From: DSNY01 sp040752195
GTDB lineage: Bacteria > Pseudomonadota > Gammaproteobacteria > Burkholderiales > Burkholderiaceae_F
DNA: 64,000 nucleotides
Assembly (NCBI GenBank): GCA_040752195.1
Contig: JBFMFC010000005.1
Location: 1 to 64,000 of the forward strand
Reading direction: 5' to 3'
A program made the position numbers and the translations under genes. Below, in pieces: positions 53,040 through 61,956 of this stretch. The notes beneath the pieces were generated by a model. The model saw only the letters and a list, made by a program, of their open reading frames with translations, had not been told where the DNA came from and searched no databases. Within the stretch, counting starts at the first letter, position 1; each line of letters begins with the position of its first letter.

Positions 53040-53573
53040 CTAGGGTAGACGGAAGTCGGGCCACGCGCGGTCCTGCTCCGATATCACCAACACCGGTTGC
53101 GGCCAAGAAATACCAAACGCCGGATCGTCGAACCGCACACCGCTCGCCGACGCTGCGTGATACGCGGCACTGGTGTGATAGTAAATCTCGGTGTCGTCGG
53201 CGAGCGTCAGATATCCGGTCGCGCAGCCCTCCGGGACATAGAGCGCGAACTGGTTGTCCTGCGTGAGTTCCACGCCATGCCAGCGCCGGAACGTGGGCGA
53301 GTCCGGGCGCAGGTCGACGACGACGTCGAAGATTGCGCCGCGTGGACAGCGGATGATCTTGACTTCGGCGTGCGGCGCCCGCTGAAAATGCAGGCCTCGC
53401 AACGTGCCTTTGCGAGTGCTGACGCCGATGTTCGTCTGCCGGATCGTCGGGCACAGCCCGTGTTTGGAGAACTCGTCCGCGCACCACAACCGAGCGAAAA
53501 AGCCGCGGTGGTCGCGAATACGCTCGGGCTCGATAACGTAGGCGCCCGCAATCGGGGTCTCGCGAAACAACAT
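53040..53573 (-). CDS. rfbC: dTDP-4-dehydrorhamnose 3,5-epimerase family protein
   Basis: 177-residue cupin epimerase, standard length for RfbC. The catalytic base is the His in TLRGLHFQ. Further motifs are KIIRCPRGAIFDVVVDLR, YVPEGCATGYL and the Tyr-containing DDTEIYYHTSA. It epimerises C3/C5 of a 4-keto-6-deoxy nucleotide sugar. No rmlA/rmlB pair for dTDP-glucose is nearby; instead a cytidylyltransferase-like gene is, so the nucleotide carrier may be CDP. The start lies 7 nt after the SDR gene stop. Confidence 0.87.
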   Translation of the reverse strand: MLFRETPIAGAYVIEPERIRDHRGFFARLWCADEFSKHGLCPTIRQTNIGVSTRKGTLRGLHFQRAPHAEVKIIRCPRGAIFDVVVDLRPDSPTFRRWHGVELTQDNQFALYVPEGCATGYLTLADDTEIYYHTSAAYHAASASGVRFDDPAFGISWPQPVLVISEQDRAWPDFRLP

Positions 53574-53580
53574 GTCGGAG

Positions 53581-54603
53581 TCAGCGCCAGCGGTACGTTT
53601 CGTCGATTTGCCCCGTTTCCATCAGATACTTCAGCTGTGCGATGCGCTTATAGCGAGGTCCCTCGTAGTCATCTTTGTTCAGACCTATCTGCCGGTACGC
53701 GTCGTAGATCGATCGCACACCTCGCTCGGCAGTCCAGGTCGGCATGTAGTCTGGAAAGGCGCGCGCGTACTTCGAGAAGTTGACCTTGTAGTTGCGTTTG
53801 TCTGGCCCCGCATCGCCAGCAAACTCGATGCGGGAGTTCGGAACCGTGCGCATCACCATGTCGGCAAGCGTCTTAATCTGATAGGTCTCTGCGCTGGTTC
53901 CTACGTTGAACGCCTCGTTGTGTATCTTTTCGCGTGGCGCCGCAAGCACGGCGAGTACCGCGCGACATATGTCTTCGATGTGCACGACCGGCCGCCACGG
54001 TGTGCCGTCGCTCTTCATGCGCACGAGGCCGGTGGTAAATGCCCACGCTACCAAGTTATTGATGACCAGATCAAACCGAATGCGCGGAGACACTCCGTAC
54101 GCTGTCGCGTTACGCATGAATACCGGGCTGAACCCATCGTCGGCCAGTTCGCGCACATCGCGTTCCACCAGGACTTTCGAGATCGCGTATGGCGTCACCG
54201 GGTTGAACTCGGCCGTCTCGTCCAGCACATCGTCCCCTGCGGCACCGTACATGCTGCAGGACGAAGCGAAAACAAAGCGAGAGATCCCCAGGTCTTTCGC
54301 CATCGCGGCCAGTCTGACCGAGGCCTTGTGGTTGATTTCATACGTCATGTCGGGATTTAGGTCGCCGAGCACATCGTTTGAGAGCGCCGCCAAGTGAACG
54401 ATGGCATCGGCACCGGCGAGGTCGGCCTTCTCTACGTCGCGGACATCCTTAATGATCTCGTCGACCGGTGCGGGCGCAGTGCCGTAGGTGCTGTTTCGAA
54501 ACAGGTCGCTGTCGATGCCACGAACCTTGTGTCCAGCGCCCTGAAGCATCGGGACCAGGATCGTGCCGATAAAGCCTTTGTGGCCGGTGACGATGACGTT
54601 CAT
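53581..54603 (-). CDS. NAD-dependent nucleotide-sugar epimerase/dehydratase (extended SDR)
   Basis: 340-residue extended SDR. The NAD loop is VTGHKGFIG (residues 5-13), HLAALSND is the adenine-ring strand, and the catalytic set is SSCSMYG plus YAISK. RPVVHIEDICRA and FNVGT are the substrate-side motifs. It could be a 4-epimerase, 4-reductase or 4,6-dehydratase; the sequence does not decide. It lies between the cytidylyltransferase-like and 3,5-epimerase genes, which argues for a deoxysugar pathway. Confidence 0.86.
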   Translation of the reverse strand: MNVIVTGHKGFIGTILVPMLQGAGHKVRGIDSDLFRNSTYGTAPAPVDEIIKDVRDVEKADLAGADAIVHLAALSNDVLGDLNPDMTYEINHKASVRLAAMAKDLGISRFVFASSCSMYGAAGDDVLDETAEFNPVTPYAISKVLVERDVRELADDGFSPVFMRNATAYGVSPRIRFDLVINNLVAWAFTTGLVRMKSDGTPWRPVVHIEDICRAVLAVLAAPREKIHNEAFNVGTSAETYQIKTLADMVMRTVPNSRIEFAGDAGPDKRNYKVNFSKYARAFPDYMPTWTAERGVRSIYDAYRQIGLNKDDYEGPRYKRIAQLKYLMETGQIDETYRWR

Positions 54604-54747
54604 TCAACCCTTCCCTGCATCAGTCAAGAAGTTCAGTTGGCTCGTCCGCATGCTGCGAACCTTCCTAGGCGGAGACAAGTACCGCCCGATGGACGCGCTC
54701 CTCGATGCAACTTCAACCACAGCGACGACGACTACGCTGTGCGTCAA

Positions 54748-55554
54748 TCACCCTTTGGCCGCCGCCGACGCGCGGCGACGGTCTTCCCACACCATCCATG
54801 GACAGTCGCCGCGGGCCTCCATCCGGTCGAACGCAATCTTGTCCTTGAACGTGTCCATCGATTGCCAAAAGCCGTCGTAGCGGAAGCTTGCGAGCAAGCG
54901 GCGTTCGAGCAATCGCCGGAACGGTTGTTCGACAAGTTCGTCGCCTTCGTTGATGTAGTCGAATATGTCGCGGCGGAAGACGAAGAAGCCGCCATTGATG
55001 ACGAACTGGTCGCTGCGCACCGGGCCCAGCGCGGTGACATAGCCGTCCGGTGTGGACTCGACCGAATGGAAACTAAGCCATGACCGAACGGCGGCAAAGC
55101 TTGCGACCACGTTTTTCCTCTGGAAATCCGCTATCAATTCATCCAGAGGCAGATCCGAGAGCCCGTCCGAGTAGTTGGCGAGGAACATCGGTTCGTTCTC
55201 AACGTACCTACGCACTCGGAGCAGCCTTTGGCCGATGTTGGAATGCAGGCCGGTGTCCACGAAAGTGATTCGCCAATCCTCGATGTCGCTCGACTCCAGT
55301 TCAATCTTGCGTCCGCCCTCGGAGAGCGTGAAATCGTTCGACATGCATTCCTTGTAGTTCAGAAAGTACTCACGGATCATGTCGCCGCGATATCCGAGCG
55401 CGAGGATGAACTCCTTGTGCCCGAAGTGCGCGTAGTACCGCATCAAGTGCCAGATGATCGGGCGGTAGCCGATGTTGACCAGCGGCTTCGGAATCGTGTC
55501 CGAGTGTTCGCGTAACCGGGTGCCCAAACCCCCGCAAAACAACACGACCTTCAT
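54748..55554 (-). CDS. rfbF: Glucose-1-phosphate cytidylyltransferase-like nucleotidyltransferase
   Basis: 268-residue nucleotidyltransferase resembling RfbF. Motifs are VVLFCGGLGTRLRE (nucleotide loop), IPKPLVNIGYRPIIWHLMRYY, FILALGYRGDMIREYF and FVDTGLHSNIGQRLLRVRRY, all matching Glc-1-P cytidylyltransferases. It would make CDP-glucose, the entry to CDP-deoxysugars. No typical CDP-glucose 4,6-dehydratase is clearly present; the SDR at 53581 may fill that role. First gene of the four-gene set; the 144 nt after it hold no gene. Confidence 0.82.
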   Translation of the reverse strand: MKVVLFCGGLGTRLREHSDTIPKPLVNIGYRPIIWHLMRYYAHFGHKEFILALGYRGDMIREYFLNYKECMSNDFTLSEGGRKIELESSDIEDWRITFVDTGLHSNIGQRLLRVRRYVENEPMFLANYSDGLSDLPLDELIADFQRKNVVASFAAVRSWLSFHSVESTPDGYVTALGPVRSDQFVINGGFFVFRRDIFDYINEGDELVEQPFRRLLERRLLASFRYDGFWQSMDTFKDKIAFDRMEARGDCPWMVWEDRRRASAAAKG

Positions 55555-55738
55555 GATTGCGGCCCGCTTGCACTAGTCGGGCGACTCGGTACGGGTTGCA
55601 TGGCACCTCGCTTGGGTCTCCGGGAGCTCGCCGCTGCAGCTGCGGGCCGAGTACCTAGTCTACAGTATCGTATCGCCGGAAGCTGGTCTTGCCGAGCAGA
55701 CGTGGATTTTCCCCTGGACTTCGGCTCTTCGCGCTGGC

Positions 55739-56389
55739 TCAGGGACGCAATGTGAGCTTGCGCGCGAAGAACGCTTCTGCGAAGCCGCCCGGCGACTGGC
55801 ATTCGATGCCGCGCAGGCGCATTAGCCCGCGGAAGGTATCCGCGGTGAACCACGGCTTTTTGACTTGCGATGGGAAACAGCGCAGCAGCGTCTCAATCTT
55901 CCGGGCGACCAGGGTTTCGTCCAACGGAACGTAGACGTTCGGCCGACCAAGGTCGCCGTCGTACTTCGGAATCTCGTACTCGAGCACCCAATGATTGCGA
56001 AAGACGCTGCCGGTTAGCTCCGCCAGGGTTCGGTGGTCCTGATGTAAGTCGTCGCGGCAATGTGTAAAGACTAGATCTGGCTTCGCCTCGCGGCCGATCG
56101 TCTCCAGGTGCTCCTTGATCTGCGACCACTGCGCGGGGAAGTGGCTGTTGCGGAAGGCCGCAAACGCCGGGTGCCAGCGAACGGACGTTCCCAGCAGCTC
56201 CTGCAAGGCGCGTTGAGATTCGACGTCGCGCCCTTCTTCCGAGGTGAAAACGGCGATCGTGAGTTGAACGTCCGGGCGAGAGCGGGCTAGTGCGAGCAGC
56301 GTCGCGCCGCAGCCGATTTCAACATCGTCACAATGCGCGCCGATGCAAAGCACTCGGCGCAGCGATGGCGGAAAGCCGAGGCTCAGCAC
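55739..56389 (-). CDS. PIG-L family deacetylase
   Basis: 216-residue LmbE/PIG-L fold enzyme. The zinc motif is AHCDDVEIGCG (H-x-D-D-x-E type), with the third ligand in HQDHRTLAE. The family removes N-acetyl groups from sugars such as GlcNAc linked to nucleotide, lipid or inositol. It may prepare an amino sugar for further substitution here. GTG 56389 is used with GGAGGGA just upstream. It lies between the GT2 and the nucleotide-sugar genes, all on the - strand. Confidence 0.87.
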   Translation of the reverse strand: MLSLGFPPSLRRVLCIGAHCDDVEIGCGATLLALARSRPDVQLTIAVFTSEEGRDVESQRALQELLGTSVRWHPAFAAFRNSHFPAQWSQIKEHLETIGREAKPDLVFTHCRDDLHQDHRTLAELTGSVFRNHWVLEYEIPKYDGDLGRPNVYVPLDETLVARKIETLLRCFPSQVKKPWFTADTFRGLMRLRGIECQSPGGFAEAFFARKLTLRP

Positions 56390-56453
56390 GTTCCCTCCGC
56401 TGCAGTCTTACGCGCTGCGCGCGGCACTAGCGGCATGCTTGTCAGCGCGAAGC

Positions 56454-57332
56454 TCATCTGGGTGTAGGCGAAACGACGCCGATCGCTTCACCGAGATCAC
56501 GAATGAGCTTCGGGCCATCCCAGTAGAACATCTTCGCAAGGTAGCCTGCCAGTGCTAAGCGTTCCTTCGTGGACAGCTTGGCTTTCACAAGCAGCGACCA
56601 GAACCCGGCGTGCAGCATCCACACTTGCAACCGCATCGGGGCCGTGCGACCCGGCACGTAGAAGTTCCGGAGTTGCTCGGTGGTCATCAACTCGGTTGCT
56701 GCGGCCTGCTCGAAGCGACGATAGAACAACGGCTCGCCCAGCTGAAGAAACTTGCCCGCGAGTGCCAACTGCGCCACCATGACGTTGTCGGACGAGTAGT
56801 AGCTCCGCAAGGGCATCGTCGCACGCAGCACGTCCGTGCGGATCAACCCATGCATCGCGTTGTTGATCTTTATACGGGCAAGCAGTGTTTTGAAGCGCTC
56901 GATGGCGGACTCAGCGTCGATGGTCATCGGATCGTCGACCTCGCGGAACTGAGTGGGATCGCCCGCGAAGTAACGAGCGCGCGCGCAGCAAAGCACGACA
57001 TCGGGTCGCGAGTCGAGCACGGCGACCGCTTTCTCGATATAGCTTGGTGCTATGTAGTCGTTCGACGAGGTCCACATGAAGTATGGACACCGCGCCAACG
57101 TCAGCGTATACGTGAAGTTGCCGTTTGCTCCGATGTTCACCGGATTGCGATAGAAGCGGATACGCGCATCTCGAGCAGCGTAGTCGGCACAAATCGCGGC
57201 CGACTCATCTGTGGAAGCGTTGTCGGCGATGATCAGCTCGAAGTCCGAGAAAGTTTGCTCCAGAACGCCATCTAGCGCCGTACGAAGGTACGGCGCTGCG
57301 TTATAAACAGGCATTCCGATGCTCACGCGCAT
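56454..57332 (-). CDS. Glycosyltransferase family 2
   Basis: 292-residue GT-A glycosyltransferase. RVSIGMPVYNAAPYLR opens the fold, ELIIADNASTDES contains the donor-binding aspartate, and the region around YFMWTSSNDY may take the place of the DXD metal motif. The C-terminal third is helical with no membrane segment. It adds one sugar to the repeat; donor unknown. ATG 57332 is preferred, and in-frame GTG 57338 is an alternative two codons earlier. Confidence 0.86.
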   Translation of the reverse strand: MRVSIGMPVYNAAPYLRTALDGVLEQTFSDFELIIADNASTDESAAICADYAARDARIRFYRNPVNIGANGNFTYTLTLARCPYFMWTSSNDYIAPSYIEKAVAVLDSRPDVVLCCARARYFAGDPTQFREVDDPMTIDAESAIERFKTLLARIKINNAMHGLIRTDVLRATMPLRSYYSSDNVMVAQLALAGKFLQLGEPLFYRRFEQAAATELMTTEQLRNFYVPGRTAPMRLQVWMLHAGFWSLLVKAKLSTKERLALAGYLAKMFYWDGPKLIRDLGEAIGVVSPTPR

Positions 57333-57509
57333 GACCACTCAGCCCCCCGTGGCAGAACCGTTCCGCCGCCGACACCAGATTCTAGGGTGAAGTTTGCCCG
57401 CAGGCTCGTTCTGGAGAAGCGCAAAGCGCGCTCGTCGCCGCCCGCCGGGAAGGTTCGACAGCGGCGAGCCCGCGCGGTGATCCTGCCGCGCGGAGCGACG
57501 AATCGGGCG

Positions 57510-58595
57510 TCACTGCTGCCCGGCGAGCGGCAAGCCCGAGGCCCCAGGGTGGCATGCCCGGGCAGGATCGAAAACTGCGAGTGCATCAAGGTAGTCGAGC
57601 AACAAGTCAGTGAAAGGGCGTTGATATGCGTGATCCAGGTGCATGGAGTCGGCCAGCGGCAGGCCGAGGGTATCGATTGCCGCTGTGAGATCGAGCCCGT
57701 ACGCACCGACAGCCTTGAGGACATGTGACCAGTAGGTGGCGGATCCGAACGCTCTCTGATGGTACTGGCGGGGGCTGCCCTGGGCGGGCATTTTCACCAG
57801 TAGGACGCAGCCTCCACGGGCGTGAACAGCGGCTACCGCCGATACGAGGCGGGACAGCGTTCGCGGCCACTCGCTTTCGATAATCGAGTCGAGTTGGCGA
57901 TACCTTGACGCTAGCTCGGCGCGTCGATTCCGCTCGATCCACTCGACGTTTGCGAGCGCATAGTCGGCGTCGTGCTGCCGCGTTTCTCGTACGGTCACGT
58001 ACAGCGCTGCGGCAGGCAGTCGACCTCGCGCCAGCAAGTTGCGCACGATCTGGTTGACGCCGTACTTGGCGTGGCGAGTGACCAACCACGGTTCAACGAA
58101 ACTCGCCAGCGTGAGGTTCCAGCTTTGATCAATCGTCCAGCGTGTTTTGTAGTAGGCGAGGTAGCTTGCTTGCTCGCCGTCCCGCGGCGGTAAAAGGCTC
58201 TCCGGATCGAACTCGAGAAGGACAAGGCCGTTGAATCGGCTGTGGTAGGCGAAGTCTTCCAGTGTTGCCAACGGACCGCGCGCCGCAATCGCGAGTTGCG
58301 CGACCGGCACCTCGGGGTGCCGCTGCGAGAAGGTCTCAAGGGAAAGATTGAAGAGAATACGGGATGCACCGAGGATTGCCGTTCGGCGCGGGTGCTCGGA
58401 CCGCTCTATGCGTTCGCGCAGCATTGCCCAACGCGCGGGGCTCTCGATGTAGCTTGCCCTCGCTCCGCCGATCCGCCACCCGAGTTCGACGGCCGCCAGC
58501 AACGACAACGACAGCGCCGCTGCGAGCGTCACCACAACAACGCTGTTGCTGTGGTCTTGCAGTACCCGCTCAGAACTGAAAGTAGATGAATGCAC
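57510..58595 (-). CDS. SGNH/AlgJ-like accessory protein of MBOAT O-acetylation
   Basis: 361-residue membrane-anchored protein: one N-terminal segment (VVVVTLAAALSLSLLAAVELGW) and a periplasmic domain. It contains TAILGASRILFNLSLET, where GAS may be the SGNH-type nucleophile block, and DSMHLDHAYQRPFTD with the D-x-x-H ending typical of SGNH/DltD-like proteins. Its start overlaps the MBOAT gene by 26 nt, so the two act together. Likely role: complete transfer of acetyl to the polymer in the periplasm. Overall similarity is loose, so the subtype is uncertain. Confidence 0.7.
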   Translation of the reverse strand: MHSSTFSSERVLQDHSNSVVVVTLAAALSLSLLAAVELGWRIGGARASYIESPARWAMLRERIERSEHPRRTAILGASRILFNLSLETFSQRHPEVPVAQLAIAARGPLATLEDFAYHSRFNGLVLLEFDPESLLPPRDGEQASYLAYYKTRWTIDQSWNLTLASFVEPWLVTRHAKYGVNQIVRNLLARGRLPAAALYVTVRETRQHDADYALANVEWIERNRRAELASRYRQLDSIIESEWPRTLSRLVSAVAAVHARGGCVLLVKMPAQGSPRQYHQRAFGSATYWSHVLKAVGAYGLDLTAAIDTLGLPLADSMHLDHAYQRPFTDLLLDYLDALAVFDPARACHPGASGLPLAGQQ

Positions 58596-59988
58596 GATCT
58601 TCGCCGGGTGATAGGAAAATCGCGAGAAGCATCAGCGCAAGAACCGGAACTCGCACCCAGACCGGGGTCCTGGACGCGACGTGCTCAAGGGTCGAGTCGC
58701 GCAGTATCCAATGTGCGGTGAGAAGACCGGCCATAACGGTTACGGTAATCAGCACATCGTTCTGCGAAACGAAAACTTGGCGTTCCGTGTAGGGCAGGAG
58801 GCCGCGCAGAATGTCAAGCGAGCGTTGGAGCGACGGAGCACGGAAGAAAACCCACGCGAGACAAACGCCGCCGAACGTGAGGGCGCACAAAGCAACTCGG
58901 GCCAGCCAAGTGCGCCAAATGCGCCAGCCACCGAGCACGCGGTTCAGGACCCGTTCGGTGATCAGGTAAAGGCCGTGTAAACCGCCCCAGATGACAAAGT
59001 TCCAACTAGCCCCGTGCCACAGGCCGCCCAGCAGCATGGTCAGCATCAGGTTGCGATAGGTCGTCAGCGTTCCACCTCGGTTTCCGCCCAGCGACACGTA
59101 CAGATAGTCGCGCAGCCAACTTGACAGGGAAATGTGCCAACGCCTCCAGAAATCAGAGAAGCCTATCGCGGCGTATGGGAAGCGGAAGTTGTCCGGCAGC
59201 CAGAAACCGAGAACCATGCTCGCACCGATGGCGATCGTCGAGTATCCCGCGAAGTCGCAGAAAATCTGACCGGCGAACGCCAACGTCGCTGTTCCAGATG
59301 CCAGCGGTGAGGGTGTCAGATGAGAGTCGTAGACGGCTTCCACAATCGGGGCTAACAGCCCGTCAGCGAGCACGACCTTCTCGAACAAGCCGAGAATCAT
59401 CAGGCTGAGGCCCCAGCCGACGTGGGCGCGTGTCGCAACCGGCTCCCTCGCCGTCTGCGGCAAAAAGTCGCCCGCTCGGACAATCGGTCCGGCGACCAAT
59501 TGAGGAAAGAACGTAACGAACAACGCGAAGTCCAGGAAGGAACGGCATGGCTGAAGACGCCGACGGTAAACGTCGATCGTGTATGAAAGCGTCTGAAACG
59601 TGTAGAAGGAAATGCCAACGGGCAGCACGATGTCCAGCGGCGGCGGTTGGTAGTGAATTCCGAGTCGACCGAGAAGCAGTGTGACGTTCTCAAGTACGAA
59701 TCCGCCGTACTTGAAGAAAGCGAGAAGACCAAGATTCACCAACAGGCTGCCGCACAGAAGCGCTTTTCGGCTTCGTTGCTGTTCGGTGACCGCGAGCCGG
59801 CGGGCGAGCCACCAGTCGATTGCTGTGGAGAACCAAAGCAGCAGCACGAAAGGGGGGTTCCAGACCGCATAGAAGACATAACTTGCAACGAGAAGAAATG
59901 CCTTCTTCGTCCTCCAGCAGGCACGCGTTCGCATGCCGACCAAGACCAGAGTGAAGAAAATCAAGAACGTGTACGAGTTGAAGACCAC
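58570..59988 (-). CDS. MBOAT family O-acyltransferase (AlgI-like)
   Basis: 472-residue polytopic membrane protein. The AlgI/PatA-like signature is RRWHISLSSWLRDYLYVSLG, and LGGLWHGASWNFVIWGGLHG contains the catalytic His of MBOAT proteins. It passes an acetyl group across the inner membrane for O-acetylation of the EPS. It is the upstream partner of the SGNH-like gene. Its promoter should lie in the AT-richer part of 59989-60481. Confidence 0.92.
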   Translation of the reverse strand: MVFNSYTFLIFFTLVLVGMRTRACWRTKKAFLLVASYVFYAVWNPPFVLLLWFSTAIDWWLARRLAVTEQQRSRKALLCGSLLVNLGLLAFFKYGGFVLENVTLLLGRLGIHYQPPPLDIVLPVGISFYTFQTLSYTIDVYRRRLQPCRSFLDFALFVTFFPQLVAGPIVRAGDFLPQTAREPVATRAHVGWGLSLMILGLFEKVVLADGLLAPIVEAVYDSHLTPSPLASGTATLAFAGQIFCDFAGYSTIAIGASMVLGFWLPDNFRFPYAAIGFSDFWRRWHISLSSWLRDYLYVSLGGNRGGTLTTYRNLMLTMLLGGLWHGASWNFVIWGGLHGLYLITERVLNRVLGGWRIWRTWLARVALCALTFGGVCLAWVFFRAPSLQRSLDILRGLLPYTERQVFVSQNDVLITVTVMAGLLTAHWILRDSTLEHVASRTPVWVRVPVLALMLLAIFLSPGEDRAFIYFQF

Positions 59989-60481
59989 GGGTTTGAAGTG
60001 TGAGCGCGTGCATCCATGAGCCCGACGCTGCGCGTGATCGGGCGGTACGCGCTAAGCCCGGTTTCCAGAACCTGCCTCCTGAAGTTCGCCCCGCCCGTTC
60101 ATTCGTGCTGGCCGTTGACGGACGTGAGCACCGCAGACGGGATCGTAGGAGCAACAGGATCCCGCCGCCGGTCAGATTACCCGGCCGTGCCAGCCGAACG
60201 ACGAGACGCCGTGCCTTGTTGCGTCGCCGTTCGGCTACCACTCGTATTGAATCCGGAGAGCTGGCAGCATACCAAAAATAAGCAGCGTATCTTTCTTTGC
60301 TGCTCGGACCAGCTGGCTCGATTCGTAGTTTGCGGTGACGATTGATCGGTAAAGGAAGATTCACCGATCTCGTGTTGAAGACTCGGCACGAGGATCCGCG
60401 GAGCTCGGCGGCACTGTCCCGGAGCGGGGCGCCTGACCGAATATGGGTCGAGCGGCGCGGGGTTCTCGCCGCAGAGTCGGA
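59989..60481. other. Intergenic region, no gene recognised
   Basis: 493 nt with short open frames but nothing recognisable. An AT-rich patch near 60260-60300 could contain the - strand promoter of the MBOAT gene (a TATGCT-like -10 near 60265), but no clear -35 is visible. Confidence 0.5.
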
Positions 60482-60599
60482 ATGTTCACGGTCTTTCGTT
60501 CCGGCTGGAACGGTTACCCAGCCGGCCGCGGACTCGGCGCTCTTTTTCGGCACGGTGCTGCTGGCCGTGTTCGTCCAGTTCACGCCGTGCGGCGCGAGC
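60482..60599 (+). pseudogene. Remnant 5' end of a second EpsB-type sugar phosphotransferase gene
   Basis: Read on the + strand, MFTVFR is followed, after a small frame-shifting deletion, by VPAGTVTQPAADSALFFG and TVLLAVFVQFTPCGAS. This aligns without gaps to IPVGTIVQ through LAPYGAS at the N-terminus of the intact gene at 61957 (17 of 34 residues identical). The similarity stops abruptly near 60599, where antisense methyltransferase sequence begins. It is a non-functional fragment. Confidence 0.72.
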
Positions 60600-61219
60600 A
60601 GGATCTTCATGCCGGCGACGAAGTCGTTGGCGTCCGGCACGTGGGCGAGCACGGTGTTGACCAGGAGCACGTCGGGCCGGCCTTGTTCGGCCGCGATCGC
60701 GGCTGCGGTCTTGCGGCCGAAGTACTCCACCGTCGGCGGCACGGCTCTGGCGATCGCCGCCCGCGCCACATTCGCGGCCGGCTCGATGCCCAACACCGGC
60801 ACGCCGCGCGCGACGAAGTGTTGCAGCAGATAGCCGTCGTTGCTGGCGATCTCCATCACCTTGGATCCCGCCCCCAGCTTGGACCGCTCGATCGTCATCT
60901 CCGCATAGCGGCGCGCGTGCTCGACCCAGTTCGTCGAGTATGAGGAGAAGTACGCGTACTCGGTGAAGACCTCGTCCGGCGTGACGAACTCCTGCAACTG
61001 CACGCGAAAGCACTGGTCGCACACATATGCGTGCAGCAGATAGAACGGCTCCACTTCGTGCAACCGGTCGAGCGCGGTGTGCGTCTGGCACAACGGTGAC
61101 ATCCCGAGGTCGACGAAGGTCGTTCGTAGCGGTGCCGCGCAGAAGCGACACGAAAAGCCGCGGGCTCTGTCCTTTGAGGCATTGTCATGCGTTTCGGCTG
61201 GCGAGCCTGTGGTGTCCAT
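60581..61219 (-). pseudogene. C-terminally truncated SAM methyltransferase (zinc-type C-methyltransferase)
   Basis: About 213 residues of a sugar C-methyltransferase-like protein that is normally about 410 residues long. The N-terminal zinc-binding region has SCRFCAAP and YVCDQCF, and the SAM domain includes KVMEIASNDGYLLQHF and VLGIEPAANVA. Homology ends at ILLAPHGV, where the expected catalytic middle and C-terminal domain should follow. Beyond 60581 the frame stays open but encodes unrelated residues. Start ATG 61219 is intact, so a short protein may still be made, but it is unlikely to be active. Confidence 0.78.
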
Positions 61220-61956
61220 CGATGTCTCTGGTTGCCGTGGCGTTGCGATGATCGACGCGTCGAGGCAGGCTCGGGCCGGCGTGAGCCGGGGCCGCATGCC
61301 CCGGTTGCGCTGATGCGCGCCTGCCAGCGCGAGTCGGGTCTGCCCCGCGGCGAACGCTTGGTTGGCGCGACAACGAACGAATCCCGCAAACAGGCTACCC
61401 GAGGCGCGACCCAGCGTTAGCCCCCGCTTCGCAGCGTACTTCTCGACCCGACGGGCGGGTCGGCCGGTAGCCGTCCTGACGACACCTGCCGCGCCGGACT
61501 GCCGAGCGCTTGGGTAAGGCTGTCCGCGTGTGCCCGCGCCGGGCCCGAGCCCCGCCTCGCTGAGCGCTGGCCCCGGCTGCCGTTCGTCGCCCGGTTCCCG
61601 CCGATCCGCTTGAGGCCAGTCGGTTCGTTGTTTCCTGCCAAAAATTGGGTAGCTCCTACCAAGAACTTGGGATAGATTGCCGCGACTGCAATGCGGTTCG
61701 CCCGCGAATCAGACACGAACCGGCGCTGGCGCGCGTGGGAGTTTTCTGCACCCGCGCAACGGCGAAAGCCGCTGGAGCCCGAACTGCGCGGTCCGATAGC
61801 GTTCCGTTCACCTGCGCGGCCCGGAGCAATCAGCGGCTTCACGTCGCGGTCATGCCTGAGCGTGACGATGTCGCCATGCTGGGGCACGGCCGACGGCGGC
61901 GCGGATAAGCCGGTTCGAGCGCGGCGGCGAGCCGAAAACTACAGCCGGAGAGGGTT
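61220..61956. other. Long intergenic region upstream of the EpsB-type gene
   Basis: 737 nt with no recognisable coding sequence on either strand. Most is GC-rich; an AT-richer island at 61628-61680 holds an operator-like dyad (separate entry). Promoters for the + strand gene at 61957 and the divergent broken methyltransferase probably lie here. Confidence 0.55.
61645..61676. promoter_or_regulatory. Overlapping dyads and direct repeat, operator-like
   Basis: Two overlapping inverted repeats: GGTAG-ctc-CTACC (61648-61660) and CCAAG-aa-CTTGG (61659-61670). The direct repeat TTGGGTAG (61645-61652) and TTGGGATAG (61668-61676) has a 23-bp offset, about two helical turns. It lies about 280 nt upstream of the EpsB-type gene in the only AT-richer island of the region. 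A regulator-binding site is plausible; the regulator is unknown. Confidence 0.4.

Noticed and set aside
59989..60481. Short open frames in the gap upstream of the MBOAT gene
   Set aside because: No recognisable motifs, no ribosome-binding sites, and overlapping frames on both strands.
61220..61956. Search for sigma-54 (-24/-12) promoters expected for PrsK/PrsR-controlled genes
   Set aside because: The nearest GG-GC pairs have wrong spacing; none could be supported by eye here or in other gaps.
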